Origin: Linnemannia schmuckeri
Taxonomy: Eukaryota; Mortierellomycota; Mortierellomycetes; Mortierellales; Mortierellaceae
Assembly (NCBI GenBank): GCA_029449235.1
Contig: JANATG010000017.1
Coordinates: forward strand, 1,070,001-1,134,000
Direction of reading: 5' to 3'
Length of the DNA stretch: 64,000 nt
Shown here in pieces: positions 40,517 through 53,531 of the stretch. The stretch's first letter is position 1; each line of letters begins with the position of its first letter. A model generated the notes under the pieces. It was not told the origin of the DNA and searched no databases. It was given only the letters and a program-made list of their open reading frames with translations. Both the position numbers and the translations under genes were made by a program.

Positions 40517-43335
40517 TTAATCGATCTTGATGCTACCATAGATCTTGCGGACGAACGCAAACGTTGAAAAGAAGCCAATGGCACCCGAGAGGACAAAGAA
40601 CATGATGCTCATGATCGCCGTCCATCCAAAGTAGAGTACCACAGACGTAAAGCTTTTGATCTGGAGTGTTGTAAAGTAGTACACGACCGAGTACAAGAAG
40701 ATGTACACCGCCGACGCGCCCGAAGTGAAGAACGCTCTCCACCACCAGTGATAGTCCTCCGCACAGAGATGGAAATAGCACATCAGGATCGTCACCTCGG
40801 CACAGGTCATGATGAGGATACCAAAGACCAGGAAGAGGAACCCAAAGACATAGTAGATCTTGTGGAACCAGATCGAGTTCAGGATAAAGTAGAGCTCAAT
40901 AAAGATCGCGCCAAAGGGCAGGATGCCTCCAATGAGCATCGAAGGGATTGGACGAAGATAGAAGACTTGATCGGGGATCTGGCGAGGGATCTGATTGGCA
41001 CGGACGGGGTTCTCGATCTTGGGACGCTGGAATCCGAGGTACGAGCCCAGGACTGACAGAGGGGTCGAGACAAGGAACCAGAGGGCGACCAATCCGACCA
41101 TCGTGCCGAAAGGAACTGCTCCTGAGGAGTTGGCTCCAATCAAGAAAAAGTTCAACGCCACAAAAGATCCAAAAATAACCCTAAATTGATTGATCAACCG
41201 AATAAAGCGCGTCGATTTAGTGCTCTTTCTCAGTCTCCCTTGATTCGTGTCGATCAGTCGCGTTACTAGCAGTCATGTAAATGAGCCACCTGAAGATAAC
41301 TTACGAGGGGAAGAGGAAGGCGGTGCCAATGACGTTGGTCTTCCAGGCTTCACCACCAAACATCTTGTAGAGACGGGCAGAGATGAATCCAGCAACGACG
41401 CCAAAAAACATGTAGAACACAATCATAACCGTCGCCAAGGATCCACGGTTTGAGGGAGACAAGAATCCCAGAGCCGCGAATAGGATCGTGACCGAAGCCA
41501 TCAAAAACATCTGCGAGCCGGTTCCAACAATGATCGACAGTAACATGGGGTAGGCAGGTGTGCGGAAGACATCTCCATGAACCAGCTTCCAGCCAAAGTC
41601 CTCCTGAAAGTCCTCCTGGGCCTCTTGCTGGTTATAGCGAGAGATATCCTTGTGCAAAGCACGGAGGAGAACCATGGCGACCATACCGGTCAAGAAAAGG
41701 ACAATGATAATCGAGTTCACCAAACTGAACCAGTGAATCCTGGGCTCTCCGACGAGCAAGTACTTGTCCCAGCGTGTCGCCCATGCTGTTGGCACCTCCT
41801 GTTATGTCAACGAGAGAAAAAGGTGTTAGTTATCGAAGGCACGGAGAGCCTTTTCTAGTAAGGGAGTTAAATATGTAGATCTTGAAGTCGAAGCGGGCGG
41901 AGTTGGGACCCATTCACTAAACAAAAATACATACGTTCCATTTGACAGAGTAGGAGTAGGTGACCATGGTGGTGGCCTTCTCGGACAGGATCATTGGGGG
42001 CATCTCTCCCGCCTTGATACCACACGATTCTGCTTTCTCCACCACCCTCTGCACACTAATTAGTACATCAAAATAAGAATTAAGGGATGAATTTAGTTCA
42101 CTGGTTTGCACGTTCTGTCCTCTTTTCGTATATAGCCAGGCCTTGCCCTTGGTCCTCTTTATGCGGTGTCCCGCCATAATGAACGTCGACTGTTTATGGC
42201 TTCATACTATCCATAATTACATTTCTGTCCTTCTCTTCCTTCCTTCCTTCCTTGTTCCCCTTGTCTTTTTCCCCCATTCCTTGTTCATGTTTGCCATCTC
42301 CGCTGTTCTCCCACCTCCAAACCCTCAACCCACAGAGCCATACACAACTTACCTAATAGGATCAACAGTAATACCAACAACGCGCAACGTATCCTTCTGC
42401 AGATTATGATGATAATCAATCTCGATATCATAATGGTTATTGAACCAAGGTTCCTCCCTCCCTGCATCAACTCCCAAAGGAAATCCGATCGAATACAACT
42501 GCTTCTCCTGGTCCTTGCTTCTTGCTCCACGGAGGTGTCCTACGGGTAAGCCGTCGATGAGCCAGTTTATGACGTAGTTCTCCTTGATCCTGGCGTTGAT
42601 GAATTGCGCTTGGACGGCCGTCACATCGCGTTGGCAGAGTATCTTGCACTTCTCTGGGCCGCGCATATAGATCTATAATTTATAGCATGGTGGATGAGTG
42701 AACGAACGTGATGAAAAGTGAGGAGACGGGAAGAGTTGTATTGATGAAGAAGAGTAGGGTAAGTGAATGGGTTGTAATGATTCATAGCACGAAGGGTCAT
42801 CAGTCTCTCTCATTCTCTCTCTGCTCGCATGCCTTCATCATCATTGTCGTCTCCCCTTCAACACGAATCGCGCGTTCAGATTTAAAACGAAAAGACAAAA
42901 GCGAACCCCACACTCCCTTCTCTGCTGTTCTCTCACTCTCTCCCCTTCTACTCTACTCTCTCTCACACATCCCATCCACCCTCACCCATTCACACCATCC
43001 CATCACGCACGCCTTACCTTGAAGGGAGAATCCCAAATCCGATCACCAAACAAAATACTCCCCAAACTCTCTGCCTGCGCCTGTGGTCCTCCCTCGGGCT
43101 GACAGAAATTAAACATGGGATCGTAGTAATCGTACGGGATCACAGACTTGAGCTCAGAATCTGACCCGGGTGTGAGGGCGTTGACCATGAGGGGCACGGC
43201 GTCCATGTCCTTGTACTCTGTCGGCGCTACACCTGGGAGGTAGAAGGCTTGTGTGAGGGTTGTGGTGGTAAGGAGGAGGGCGAGACCTGCAGTGCATAGG
43301 CGCGCCCATCTTGAGGAGGATGACCTTGCTGTCAT
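40517..43335 (-). CDS. transmembrane 9 superfamily (nonaspanin) protein, 635 aa
   Basis: Five exons, minus strand, all in frame: 43335-43018, 42672-42353, 42046-41935, 41798-41305, 41180-40517. TM9 proteins sit in Golgi/endosomal membranes and take part in protein sorting and adhesion. Features are a signal peptide to about residue 30, then the family hallmark FYLPGVAPTEY, a lumenal domain with CKILC, and HWFSLVNSIIIVLFL starting the nine-helix C-terminal part. Also seen are GGEAWKTNVIGTAFLFPS and SSGAVPFGTM, and the C-terminal end KIYGSIKID with the K-x-D type COPI-binding signal. Length is as usual for the family. The third-exon acceptor is a GAG two bases beyond a CAG; only that choice keeps frame. 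Confidence 0.92.
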
Positions 43336-43993
43336 CGTCGTTGTTGTTGTCAGTGTTATGTGTTAAAAGTGTTGGTGGTGGTGTTGGTGTTGGTTAGTCG
43401 AGGGGTAGATGCTGTCCTTGTGTGTGTTGTATCGATGCGAGGAGTTGATGATGAAAGAAGAAGAACAGAAAAGAAGAGGAGAATATATAAAAAAAAAAGG
43501 CGTAAGTTCGTTCTTTCTTTGTTCAGAACAAAGGCTTGATTTTTTCTTCTTTTTAGACTGGAGACGGGGAAACCAAAAAAAAAAAAAAAAAAAAGGAAAA
43601 TATGACGGGGAGAGGGTCAGAAAGGGGTCGAAGGGAGGAAAGGAAGTGAAGGGAGGCCAGAAATACATACGCCACATCCACATCGTGCGCTCGCATCCTG
43701 ATTGGCTGGAATTGGACTTACACGGATGTAGAACCACCTCTTTTACAAATGACGAGGAATGCTCCACGTCTCACACACAAATACAAATACAAATACAAAC
43801 ACCATGTCAGCACACCCTTTTTTGCCCTTTTTCTTATTCATTTTGTTACTGTGCGCGGAACATATTTCTATGAAAGATTAGGTGTTTGTTTTTATTTGAT
43901 ACAATTGGAGAAAACAACGAAGGAATAATGAAAAATGAATGAAAAAATGCAAGAGTATGTGAAAAGGAGAACAAGGTCACGACTACCCAGTCA
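43336..43993. other. intergenic between TM9 and TDH genes
   Basis: Holds the TM9 promoter (TATATATAA-like sequence near 43484-43492) and the 3' end of the threonine dehydrogenase gene. A20 run at 43575-43594 and an ACAAAT short tandem repeat near 43778-43800. Confidence 0.4.
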
Positions 43994-46900
43994 TTAGGCG
44001 GCCATGGCGGCGGGACCGTTGGTAACGGTAGAGGCAACCTTTTTCTCAGCATCCACCTGGGCTTGAATCTTATCCAACATCAACTTGACCATCTTCTCCA
44101 TACCAAACTCCTCCTTCCATCCGAAATCCCGTCTCGCCATCGAATCATCCAAAGAAGCAGGCCAAGAATCCGCAATTGCCTGACGGAAATCAGGTCTTGC
44201 GGGATCAGGGTATGAAATCGTGAAATGAGGCAAATGCTTTTGAATCTCAGCAGCAAGCTCTGCAGGGGTGAAAGAGCAAGCTGCGATGTTGTACACGGAT
44301 TGAGGCAAGGGGGTGGGGTGGGTGAGGTGGTCGACGGTGCCCTTGATGCAGTCGGAGAGGTACATCATAGGCAGACGGGTGTCCTTGGACAGGAAGCAGT
44401 CATAATGACCCGTTCGAATGGCATGGTGGAAGATGTCGACGGCGTAGTCGGTAGTTCCGCCGCCTGGGGGGGTATCTGCGCTCAGGATGCCGGGGTAGCG
44501 AGCCGACCGGAAGTCCACTCCAAACTTTTCTCTGTAGTACTATTTTCGTTGAAACGAGGGGAACGAGGGATACGGAGAATAGAAGAGGATGGAGAAGAAA
44601 AGGAAGGAAGAGGTAGTAAGAGATGGTGAGAAAAGAGAGAAAAAAGAAGTTAGAATTTGACAAAAGAAAGTCAATCGGTAATTAATTTTCACCTATGCGA
44701 CTACCACCACAAAGCAACAACAGAAAAAAACACGGAGATCCATACCTCGCCAAGAAGCTCGTTATGCAACTTGGTAATACCATAAATGGTATTGGGACGC
44801 ATAATAGTAAGATCAGGAGTGTTATTCTTGGGGGTCGATGGACCAAAAGCACCAATAGTAGAAGGCGAGTAGAGACGAAGACGGTGGATTTTGGCTAACT
44901 CGAGCATGTTCTGGAAACCAGTCATGTTGACGCTCAATGCCAGGGCGGGGTTCTTCTCTGCGACCGCCGACAACAATGCCGAGTAGTGCACCACCCAGTC
45001 TATTATTTCGTGTTTTGATGAGAGGAAGGAGGGTTTGGTAGGTTAGCTGTTTGTTTGTTTGCCATCGATGTGCTGGTGTTCTGCGGGTTGGCTGATGAGA
45101 GCAGACAATTGTGCAGACAAGGAAAAGAAGCGCAACAAGCAGGGAGAGAAGGGGACGAAGAAAAACGAGTGTGTTTGACAACGCCTAGACTGACTCTGCA
45201 TAGTGGTGTAGAGGCGTGAACGCTGAACAGGTCCAAAAAGAGCAAAGAAAAAAGCAAAACCAAGGAAGTGCTGTCCGTCTGTCTCTGTGGAGATTGAACT
45301 TTGGCCACTCGTCCATCCATGTATGAAGAAGACAAGGTTTAAAAATAGGCGGGGTAAGAAAAAAAAAAACATGACCGTGGAAAAAAAAAAAATGAGAGGA
45401 AAGACTGGACTGGGGAGAAACCAGTTGTGATTGATGCACAAAACAAACAGGTGAGAGCGGACAACAGAAACGAGAAAAAAAGTTCCCAGGAAGAACAAAA
45501 AGACCCGGACTAAGGCTTCATCCTTGAAAAATCCTGTGGTCCCTGAGTTTGTTATGTCCTGTCCTGAATATCCGTTTGTTTGTTTGTTTGGTTTCCTGTT
45601 CGGTCCTGTCCGAGCAGTCCTGCCTGTCTGAGATGCAAGCTGAGCTGAAATAAGATGAGAAAAAAGAGTGGGGGAAGGGAGGTGGTGGCAGGCTACATGG
45701 GCAAAAGGAATAAACAAAAAAAAAAAAGGAAAGCCCTCTTTTCTTTTCCTCCCTTTGATGAAGAACGAGAATAAAGAACAGTGGGGAGGAAGAAAAGGAA
45801 TAGGAGACAGGGGTAAACAAAGAAGATGCTGCAGTAACAAAAAAAAGATGAGATGGCTTACCAATGCGCCAGTCGACAACGATGCGCTCGAGCATGGAGT
45901 AGTTCATGACATCGGCATAAACAAAGGGACCCGAGGCCATAAACTCCTCAGGGGCCTTGCGGATATCCGAAGCAACCACATTCTCGTTTCCGTACATCGA
46001 ACTAAAAATGAGATAGAGAAAAACGATGGATGTTAAATGGATGTATCAAAAGCACGAAACAAGAAGAGGTGGACTGTGGTGTATCGGACTGGGGTAAGAG
46101 TAAGTGGACAGGGGCCAGATTCGCGCAGTTGTTTTAGGAACACCGCTGGATGTGACAGTGTTGAGCCCTTCTCTGAGAGTGGTAGTGGTGAATGATGGGT
46201 GTCAAGGAGAAAGAGATGTCGTTGATTGCCGATCCATTCGAGTGAGAATTGGCGAATACAAAATGGTAGCATACTGGACCGATATTCTGCCATTTTCATC
46301 ACTCTCATCCCCTCTGGATCTGCTTTGCTTCCAAAGGCAGGAAGTCGACATGCGCAGGGGAAAAGGCAGGGGTGAGCAGATGACACGCCACCTACCCTCC
46401 CTCTTTCCCTTCCTCTTCTCTTTCTCCGCTCAGCTTATCACGACCATCCGTTAGTGTTAATCCGCATTCATCTACAACGCTTGTTGATCCAATTGTCTCC
46501 ACTCGACCCCAATCCAGGTCTCGATTTTTTCTTGTTCTTTTTTCTTTCGACGTTTCTTTAGAAAGTCGAAGAGAATAAAGGGAAGGCTGGGAAAAGAACA
46601 AAATGCCTGAGCTGAGTTGGTGTTTTGAGCTCGTTCAGAGTCTCCCTCTCATCCTCATATTTTCTTCTCTGTCCATCCCTTTTCTTCCTTCGCTGTCCTC
46701 TTACAATTTGCTCTCGCAGCCTTTGATTTGTTTGCGTTTGTTTGTCTCTTTTGTTTGTCGTGCAGCAAAAAGGAAGGAAACAACCCAAATATTGCACTGT
46801 GGGAAGAAAAATGGACTCATTGCCCCAAAAGGGCGTTGACCCCTTTTTCTTCACACACTAAAAAAAAACAAACGAGCGGCTTGCTGCTTGTTGCTGTTGT

Positions 46901-47858
46901 TGTTGTTGTTGGGGGTATCTGCACCATGGTATAACAATTTTTTTCCTTCCCTGCGTTGTCCTCTTTGATACTGTTCCTTTTTTGGTGCGACCATCAAACA
47001 ACACATATACGCACAAAGAGGGCGAATGAATAGGACATGAAAGAAAACAAATAGCCACCACCGTTACAACCACCTCTTTCCTTCTCTCTCTCTCCTGTAA
47101 TATGTCTCTCCCTGCAACGGGCAGTTTCTCCCTCTTCTGTGCCAAGAAACAAGGGAATGCACAGCGATAATATCAAAAGGGTCGTCTGTGTATAGTCCTG
47201 TTGTTAATGTTGTTGTTGACAAGATTCTCTTACCGGAGCTCCTTGACGAGTCCAGAACCAAGCTGACCCAACGATCCTGTTTGTTGGGAAGAAATGAAAA
47301 AATAAAGGAGGTTAGGTCAGTTATTTAGGCATTAGGGCACACAACGACGAGAGGCCAAAGAAAAAAGAAATAATAGAACTTTTCTTCTCTCCTTTTTTCA
47401 CTCCGCGCAGCTAGCCAGCCCAGTCCATGCACGCCAAACACATGGGCAACACAAAGGCGCATATTTGTACACATCTTTGTTGTCGATGCCTTGCTTCTTT
47501 TTTTTTTTTACTTTGTTCTCATGTCCACGGCATTAATAAAATCAACAAACAGCAATAAAACAACTTTGATCTGATGACAGACAAACGAATTAGCCATCAA
47601 TTATATCACCCCTTTTAGCTTACCGGTGACGAGAACCCTGGGGTGGCGAGGGACAGCTGCGTTAGAAGTAGAGTTGTAGTGCTGAGGAGGAGGCGGTGGG
47701 GACGAGACGGCGGCAGAGATGGAGAAGAGGCGAGTAGAGGCCGAGAGAGACGAGACGGCCGCGTTCCTGGAGAAGCGAGTCGTTGTTGTGGATGAAAGGG
47801 GTTGACGGAGGATCCTGGCGGAGGAGGCCCACATGGAGGCGGTAGTAGTCCTGAGCAT
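43994..47858 (-). CDS. TDH: L-threonine 3-dehydrogenase, mitochondrial (SDR type), 405 aa
   Basis: Five exons on the minus strand, all in frame: 47858-47624, 47276-47234, 46001-45862, 44999-44746, 44539-43994. The enzyme oxidises L-threonine with NAD+ to 2-amino-3-oxobutanoate, the first step of threonine breakdown to glycine and acetyl-CoA. An Arg/Ser-rich presequence (MLRTTTASMWASSARILRQP) suggests mitochondrial import. The NAD site is VTGSLGQLGSGLVKEL; the catalytic Tyr-Lys pair is in TIYGITK; the C-terminal half has RYPGILSADTPPGGGTTDYA, LPMMYLSDCI and DSMARRDFGW, as in animal and bacterial TDH of the extended SDR/epimerase fold. Introns 2 (about 1.23 kb) and 3 (about 0.86 kb) are very long for this genome; frames inside them are low-complexity. 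Confidence 0.92.
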
Positions 47859-49784
47859 TCTCTTGGGTATGTGTCGTGTGTGGCTTATTAGAGAGAGAGA
47901 GGTTGGTTGTGTCTGTTTGTTTACAGGGGACGGAGAGGACGAGAGCTGAACAACCAAAAGAGAGAGGAGAAGGGAAAGAGAAAGAACAAAGTGAGAGAGA
48001 ACGAAAGGAGAGAATGAAGAATGAAGAAAGAAAAAAGGCAAAAACGTGTCTGGGGTAAGACGCTTAAATAGACAGAGCTGAAGGGAGAGAGGGGACCGTG
48101 GAAAAATATGGAAAAATAGAATCCTGTCTAAAATGAACCTTGCATCACGCTTTATCTTGAAGAGGTAAATGAAAATTTTTTTCCTTCTCTTCCTTCATCC
48201 AGCTTGCACTCTCTCTCTTCCTCCGTTCAATTCGAAGTGGACCTGGACCCCTCGTCCCCCAATCGAATTTGTCCGTCCAAAATCTATTTTCCTCTTCTCC
48301 CTTTCTCTTTACCCTCAAGCACACGGGCGCAGAAGCCATGTACCCTGCTCTTGTCATCTTTTAGTAATTCTCCCCTCCCAGTGGACCATTCGCACAGTTT
48401 TTAGTAATCGTGCCCTCCAGCTGGCATCCAATCTCTGTCGGAGATAACTTTTCCTTCCTCGTTTTCTTTTTTTTCCTCTTCTTCTTTTTTTCGGTACTTC
48501 CTTTTTCTTTTCTTCGTCATCACTGGTGCTTGACTGCTTTACTTCTTCTTCACTACATTGTTGTCCAGAATTGATTAGTAGTTTGACCATTCTCCGATTT
48601 TCAATTGATGGTTTGTATTCTTTCCGTAAATGAAGGGGGAGAGGAGAGAAGTAGCGATATTTTTTCTTTTTTTGTTATCGTCCTGCTTCGTATTTTTTTT
48701 TGTCTTGGTGCGTACAGGCATCACCCACTCACTCCTTGTGTGTTGTTCTCTCTCGCTCTCTTTCATCCTTCGGCCTGCTTGAACTGACCCTTCTTTTCAC
48801 TTCTCTAGTCTTAATAATCAGGCCACGCACGCACTTTATCTCGATCAAATTGAGCACGTCCATCCCCCCCACACACATGCGCACAATCAAGGTTCTGTGT
48901 TCAATCAAAGAAACAAATCACAAAAAAAAGTCCCCGGTGGAGAGGGAAAAGAAGGAGCAGGACCATGACTACAACATGACTCCAAAAAGATGCACACACA
49001 GCCCCTGCGTTTGTCTGCTTTTGTTTTTTTTCTTTTGGTGGTTCCCGTTTTGTGTTCTGGACAAGGGGCTTATACGAGGGGTAAGGTATGTACCTGTTCT
49101 GTGGTTAGATATCGCCGTTTTTCATTTTTTTTTTTTTGTCTGCAATTTTTCGGTATCGAATGATTTGAGAGGCGGCACTAGGTCGGGAATAGGAAGAGGG
49201 AGGTGTGCTTGTATGTGTAGTGATAAATGACACATTCACAAAAGGGCTATCTCGTCCCTTCCTCTCACCTTCTCTTTCAAATAGACGCTATTAAAATATA
49301 TTAGGACAAACAAATGAAACTTGTTCAATCGACATTTTTGGATGGTGACGGGGCACTCCTCGGTACCTGGCTGACGCCATTTTGTTCGATCCCCGATGGG
49401 GTTCATCCCTCTCCCTTCCCCTCTTTTTTTTTTTATTTCCTATTGATGCTGTGTGCTAATGCTATGCAATGTATGAACACTTGTATTTTTTCACCTCCCC
49501 CTACTCTTGTGGTTACTCGACCATGAGTCATGGTTCGCTCAATGCATACATGCATGTGTAACAAACAAAAAAGGCGAATGCGGTGCCAACCGAAGACAAG
49601 TAAGTGATAGACTGCTTAACCCTCCATAAACATTTCGTCTAGCGCCAACTTTCATGAAACTAGCGCATGTTACTTTTTTTTTCAAGCCCAACAGACACAT
49701 CGATGACAGGCAAAGTAGAAGCGAAATGGAGATAAGACAATATAGAGAGTTGTCTGTAATTTGTCTATGAGAAGTATGCTGCTT
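47859..49784. other. gene-free stretch between TDH and aspartic protease genes
   Basis: Contains the TDH promoter and leader and then C/T-rich DNA with many homopolymer runs. A 176-codon frame at 48700-49230 is low-complexity with no domain. No conserved gene is seen. Confidence 0.4.
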
Positions 49785-52334
49785 TCATTCAAGAGTATTC
49801 GTAAGGGCAGCAAAGGCCTTGACACTCGCATGTCCCCCTCCAGCAGCTCCCATCTTGACATCCGCGCCAGAGGGGTTCATGACCTCCCAACCCGTCCTCA
49901 TCCTTATCGCCTCCCGCTTCTCCTTCTTCCTCTTCTTACCGCCCCCTTTCTTCTTCTGGGCGTCCTTGTTCCCTTTCTTCTCCTCCTCCTTCTGCCCTTT
50001 CTTCCCCTTCTCCTTCTGCTCTGCAACAGACGACGACGGCAACGACGGGGAGGAAGAAGAGGAGGAGGCAAGAGGGAGGGGGTCGGCGAGTTTGAGGGGT
50101 GCAATACCGATACGCTGGTGCTCCTGATCAAATACCACGTAGTTGTTTTTGATAAACACGTCGCCGATGATCATAAAGTTTGCTCCACTTGGCTGCACAC
50201 CCGAGAAACATAATCCACTTCCCTTCCCTCCCTTCCCTCCCTCACTAACATTGTTGTCGTTCACGTCGTCGACCTTCTGGGTGGAAGAGGAAGAGAATAG
50301 GGGCTCGTCGGCAGCGGCCAGGCCGGAGGGTCGCTCAACGGGCTCACGAACCATATCCTCAAACGGAATCGCGAACCGCGCCCCTTCAATCTGCAGCTCG
50401 ACTTTTAAAGATCCATGTGTCTGATCGAGGTTACACGGCACCGCCCAAGACTGGCCAATGATCCTCGCCTGCGGGATCAATGCGTGGATTGCGTTTGCAA
50501 GGCGGAATGGCACGATCATAAGTGTCGTCCCTGTATCCATGATTCCTACAATGTTGGACCGTTTCTCTGAGGAGGAAGAAGAAAGTAAGGGAGGAGGGGC
50601 GGGAGGTGACTTGGGAGTGAGATAGGTCACGGTCTTGACGGGAGTATAAACGACCCGTCGATTGGCGACAAAGACATTCTCGACATTGATCTGCCAGTAC
50701 TTGGGTTTTGTCACATTCGTGAATACTAATTCCTCACCATCCTTGATCCGGGCAGGGTCCCACCCCCCGAACAGCACTTCTCCACCCCCACCGCGAGAGG
50801 ACTTGCCGAGATAGAAACTGAACATCCCCCGATCGACTAGCCCTTGCGCCATCATATTCTCAAAGACCGTCTTTGTTGGGACTGCCTTGGGCGTCCCACC
50901 ACCACTGGAGGACGAGGAGGAGAGGACTCCGAAGGCAAGCCCCATGATCCCGTCGATAGCTTCATCAAAATTGGCGCTCTCGCTTGTCACAAGCGCTAGT
51001 TCCTGATACTGCACTGTCAACCCTCCCCTTCCTCCCTTCTTCCCGTCTCCGTCTCCTTCTGTTGTTGATTCTATAGAGGTAGCGCCGAGTGTCACGTGAT
51101 CCCTCCCGAGAAATCCTTCTGCATGGGACATGTCGCCGTAGGTGATGTGCCATGCGTTTGGGTCGTGTGGTGGTTTCAATGATGAGTAGGGAGGCATTGG
51201 TGTAGTTGACGTTGTGTTGGTGGAAGAGGAGGGGATGGATGAGGGGGTATCCTCGGAATTGAGACGGAAGGTTTTAGAGAGGGACGAGTCGTAGCGGGTT
51301 GTCCCTGAGCATTCAGTGCAGCCTTTGGAGGAAAGGATGAACCGTGAGGATCCTGTGTCGAAATCGATCTGTAATTGAGAAGGGTGGGAAGAGGAGGAGA
51401 GAAAGAAAAGGGAGGGAGGCGATTTTGATCAATCAGCTGGTGAGACGAACAAGATTGCTGGCAAAAAAAAAAAAAAATAAAAAAATGCCCATCATATCTG
51501 GTTCGATAGATTTTGATCAAGGACCTTTTGCATTGGGGGATAATAGAGGGAGGGCGGGAAGAAAGAGACGGTATTGTGAGAGGCTGGGGACGGAGAGGGG
51601 CTGCTTTTACCTTGAAGGATTGGGGAGGTTCGCCGACCAGGACGGTGCCATAGTACTAGCATAGAAAAAATGACAACAATAGCAGCATGTAAGTGTACAT
51701 CGTCAAATAAAAAAAAAAAAAAAAAAAAAAAAAGAGTGAAAAACATTGCCTGCATGCTCCGCCATCTCCTTCCTCATCATGCATTTCCTTTTTTTCGTCT
51801 CAAATATTACCTCACGATCGAAATCAAAGTCCACAAGAGGAACTCTAGCAACGTTTTTCTTGTGGTCGCCGTCCTTGACAACACGCCCACGCTGGCGTCC
51901 TTGCGGTCCAGGTCGTTGGTTGGGGCCAAAGTCGGTCGAGAGGCCGTACTTTCGTAGGGTGTGCTCCCATCGTCCGACTGTGGAGGGTCTTGTTGTGTGG
52001 GCGAGTGTTGTTATTGGGATTCTGTTTTTTTGTTTGTGCGTAAGAGGAGTAGAGGGGGAGAGAGAGGTGGAGGCGGAGGTGGAGGGATTAGTTGAGTGTC
52101 CGTGTATACTGGGAGAAGTAGGGAGAGGAAAGAGGACGGAAAAAAAATGAAGTGGAATGCTTTTTGTGTAACGAGAGATGTGAACGAGAATCTCGAAGAA
52201 ACGAAATGACGGTAGGGAGAGACAGGAAAAGGGGGAGAGAAATCTTACTTGATCACATCGTTGGCTTGCACGATTGCAGTTGTCTGAGCGAGTACCAGTA
52301 TCAATGCGGACGATATCCCAAAGTTCAGCTTCAT
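49785..52334 (-). CDS. secreted pepsin-type (A1) aspartic protease with Lys-rich tail, 641 aa
   Basis: Four exons on the minus strand, all in frame: 52334-52249, 52021-51811, 51655-51611, 51368-49785. A signal peptide (MKLNFGISSALILVLAQTTA) is followed by a basic propeptide, then YYGTVLVGEPPQSFK and the first active-site motif DFDTGSS (D118). The second is GIMDTGTTLM (D392), both needed for peptide hydrolysis. A late LCFSGVQPSGANFMIIGD.F matches the family end. Unusual parts are inserted Gly/Ser/Pro-rich loops (for example SPPAPPPLLSSSSSEKR) and a C-terminal tail of about 100 residues with Ser runs and a strongly basic KKGNKDAQKKKGGGKKRKK segment. The tail could bind cell wall or acidic polymers. 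A 45-bp exon 3 is short but needed for the motif order. Confidence 0.9.
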
Positions 52335-53531
52335 TTTGTTTGTTGCCTTCTTAAAGAGAGACAAGGAAGAGTTACAAGGAAGGAAGGGGGGAGGAGAAGG
52401 AGAGATGCGTGCTTATGTCTACTGCTGTTTGCTGATTGCGTTGAAGTGTATCCGTGCGGCTGGTCGTGTATTTTTCTCAGGGAGTGCTTTGTTGATCAGT
52501 AAGTGAGAGAAGAGGTATGGAGGGAGGGAGGGAAATTAGTTGAGGGGAGAGCTCTCAACGAAAAGGGGATGAGAGGAGAGACAGAGAGTATTCTCCTCTG
52601 TTTGTATTGATGTCTGACTAGTATGTTCGCCTGTGCAAATTGAGAAGGAAAGAATCGACCAGACAAGCAAACAAAATAAATTTCGGATACATGCACGACT
52701 GATCGTTTAAATACAACAGAGATTCCACATTCCACTCTAGCCTACTGACATACACAGACGCACAGACTTACATGACGCACATACTACAACGGCCGGGGAA
52801 GTTTTTACTCAGTCTCTTACATACTCACACACACACGTAGCGCATCCACTCTCATACATTCCCCTTCTTTTTGCTATTCCATAGGAAGCAAGATTGTCGT
52901 TGGTTTCATCTAGCTGGTTTAGAGTAGATCTTTAATATTTAGCTTGTTCTCTGATGCGTCATTGCAATAGGGACTGGGTGTGGAGAAAAGATAAAGAGGG
53001 AGAGATAAAAACATTACGGGGACCAGTGGGAACTTTATGAATCTAAAACACAGAGATGCATGAAAAGTCATGGTGCATGCGATAGTGTGGGCGAAGAAGA
53101 ATGGAGTAATGCATAAACGACTAAATGATTGCATTTTGCTCCCTTCTCATCCCAGATGCTGTTCTGATCTTAGCGACATGTTTGTTGTGAAGCAAATCGC
53201 ATTTTCATTGCACGTCCCCCATTTTTTGGTCTTATTAGTGTAATTCGTGCAGATGATAGATCATGGAGATGGAGCACTATTTCATCTTTTTTAGTCTATG
53301 GGGTGTGCTGCGTTGTTGGTTCCCATCCCCGCCATGTTTTCGCAGTCATACATGCAGCGCTACCTACCTCTACCTGCACTCATTCATACAGACACATACA
53401 CAGAGAGGCATAATCGATTGCCCGCATACCCTACACCTTACATAAGAGAGGAATAATGTTATCTGAAAAAAATATCCCCGAGGCCCCATGGACTTCAACT
53501 CCTCCTAATAAGTACTAACAATGAATAGCAT
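52335..53531. other. gene-free stretch
   Basis: Upstream region of the aspartic protease gene followed by AT-rich DNA with CA-rich stretches near 52800-52850. No coding sequence is recognised. Confidence 0.35.

Noticed and set aside
45043..45879. 278-codon open frame on the minus strand
   Set aside because: It lies across intron 3 of the threonine dehydrogenase gene, is low-complexity (Phe/Leu/Ser from T-rich DNA), and the exons on both sides join cleanly without it.
48700..49230. 176-codon plus-strand frame
   Set aside because: Composition is low-complexity with Phe runs from poly-T; no signal peptide, domain or splice support.
50000..50213. Plus-strand frames over the aspartic protease tail
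   Set aside because: They are shadows of the protease coding sequence, which has both active-site motifs and consistent splicing.
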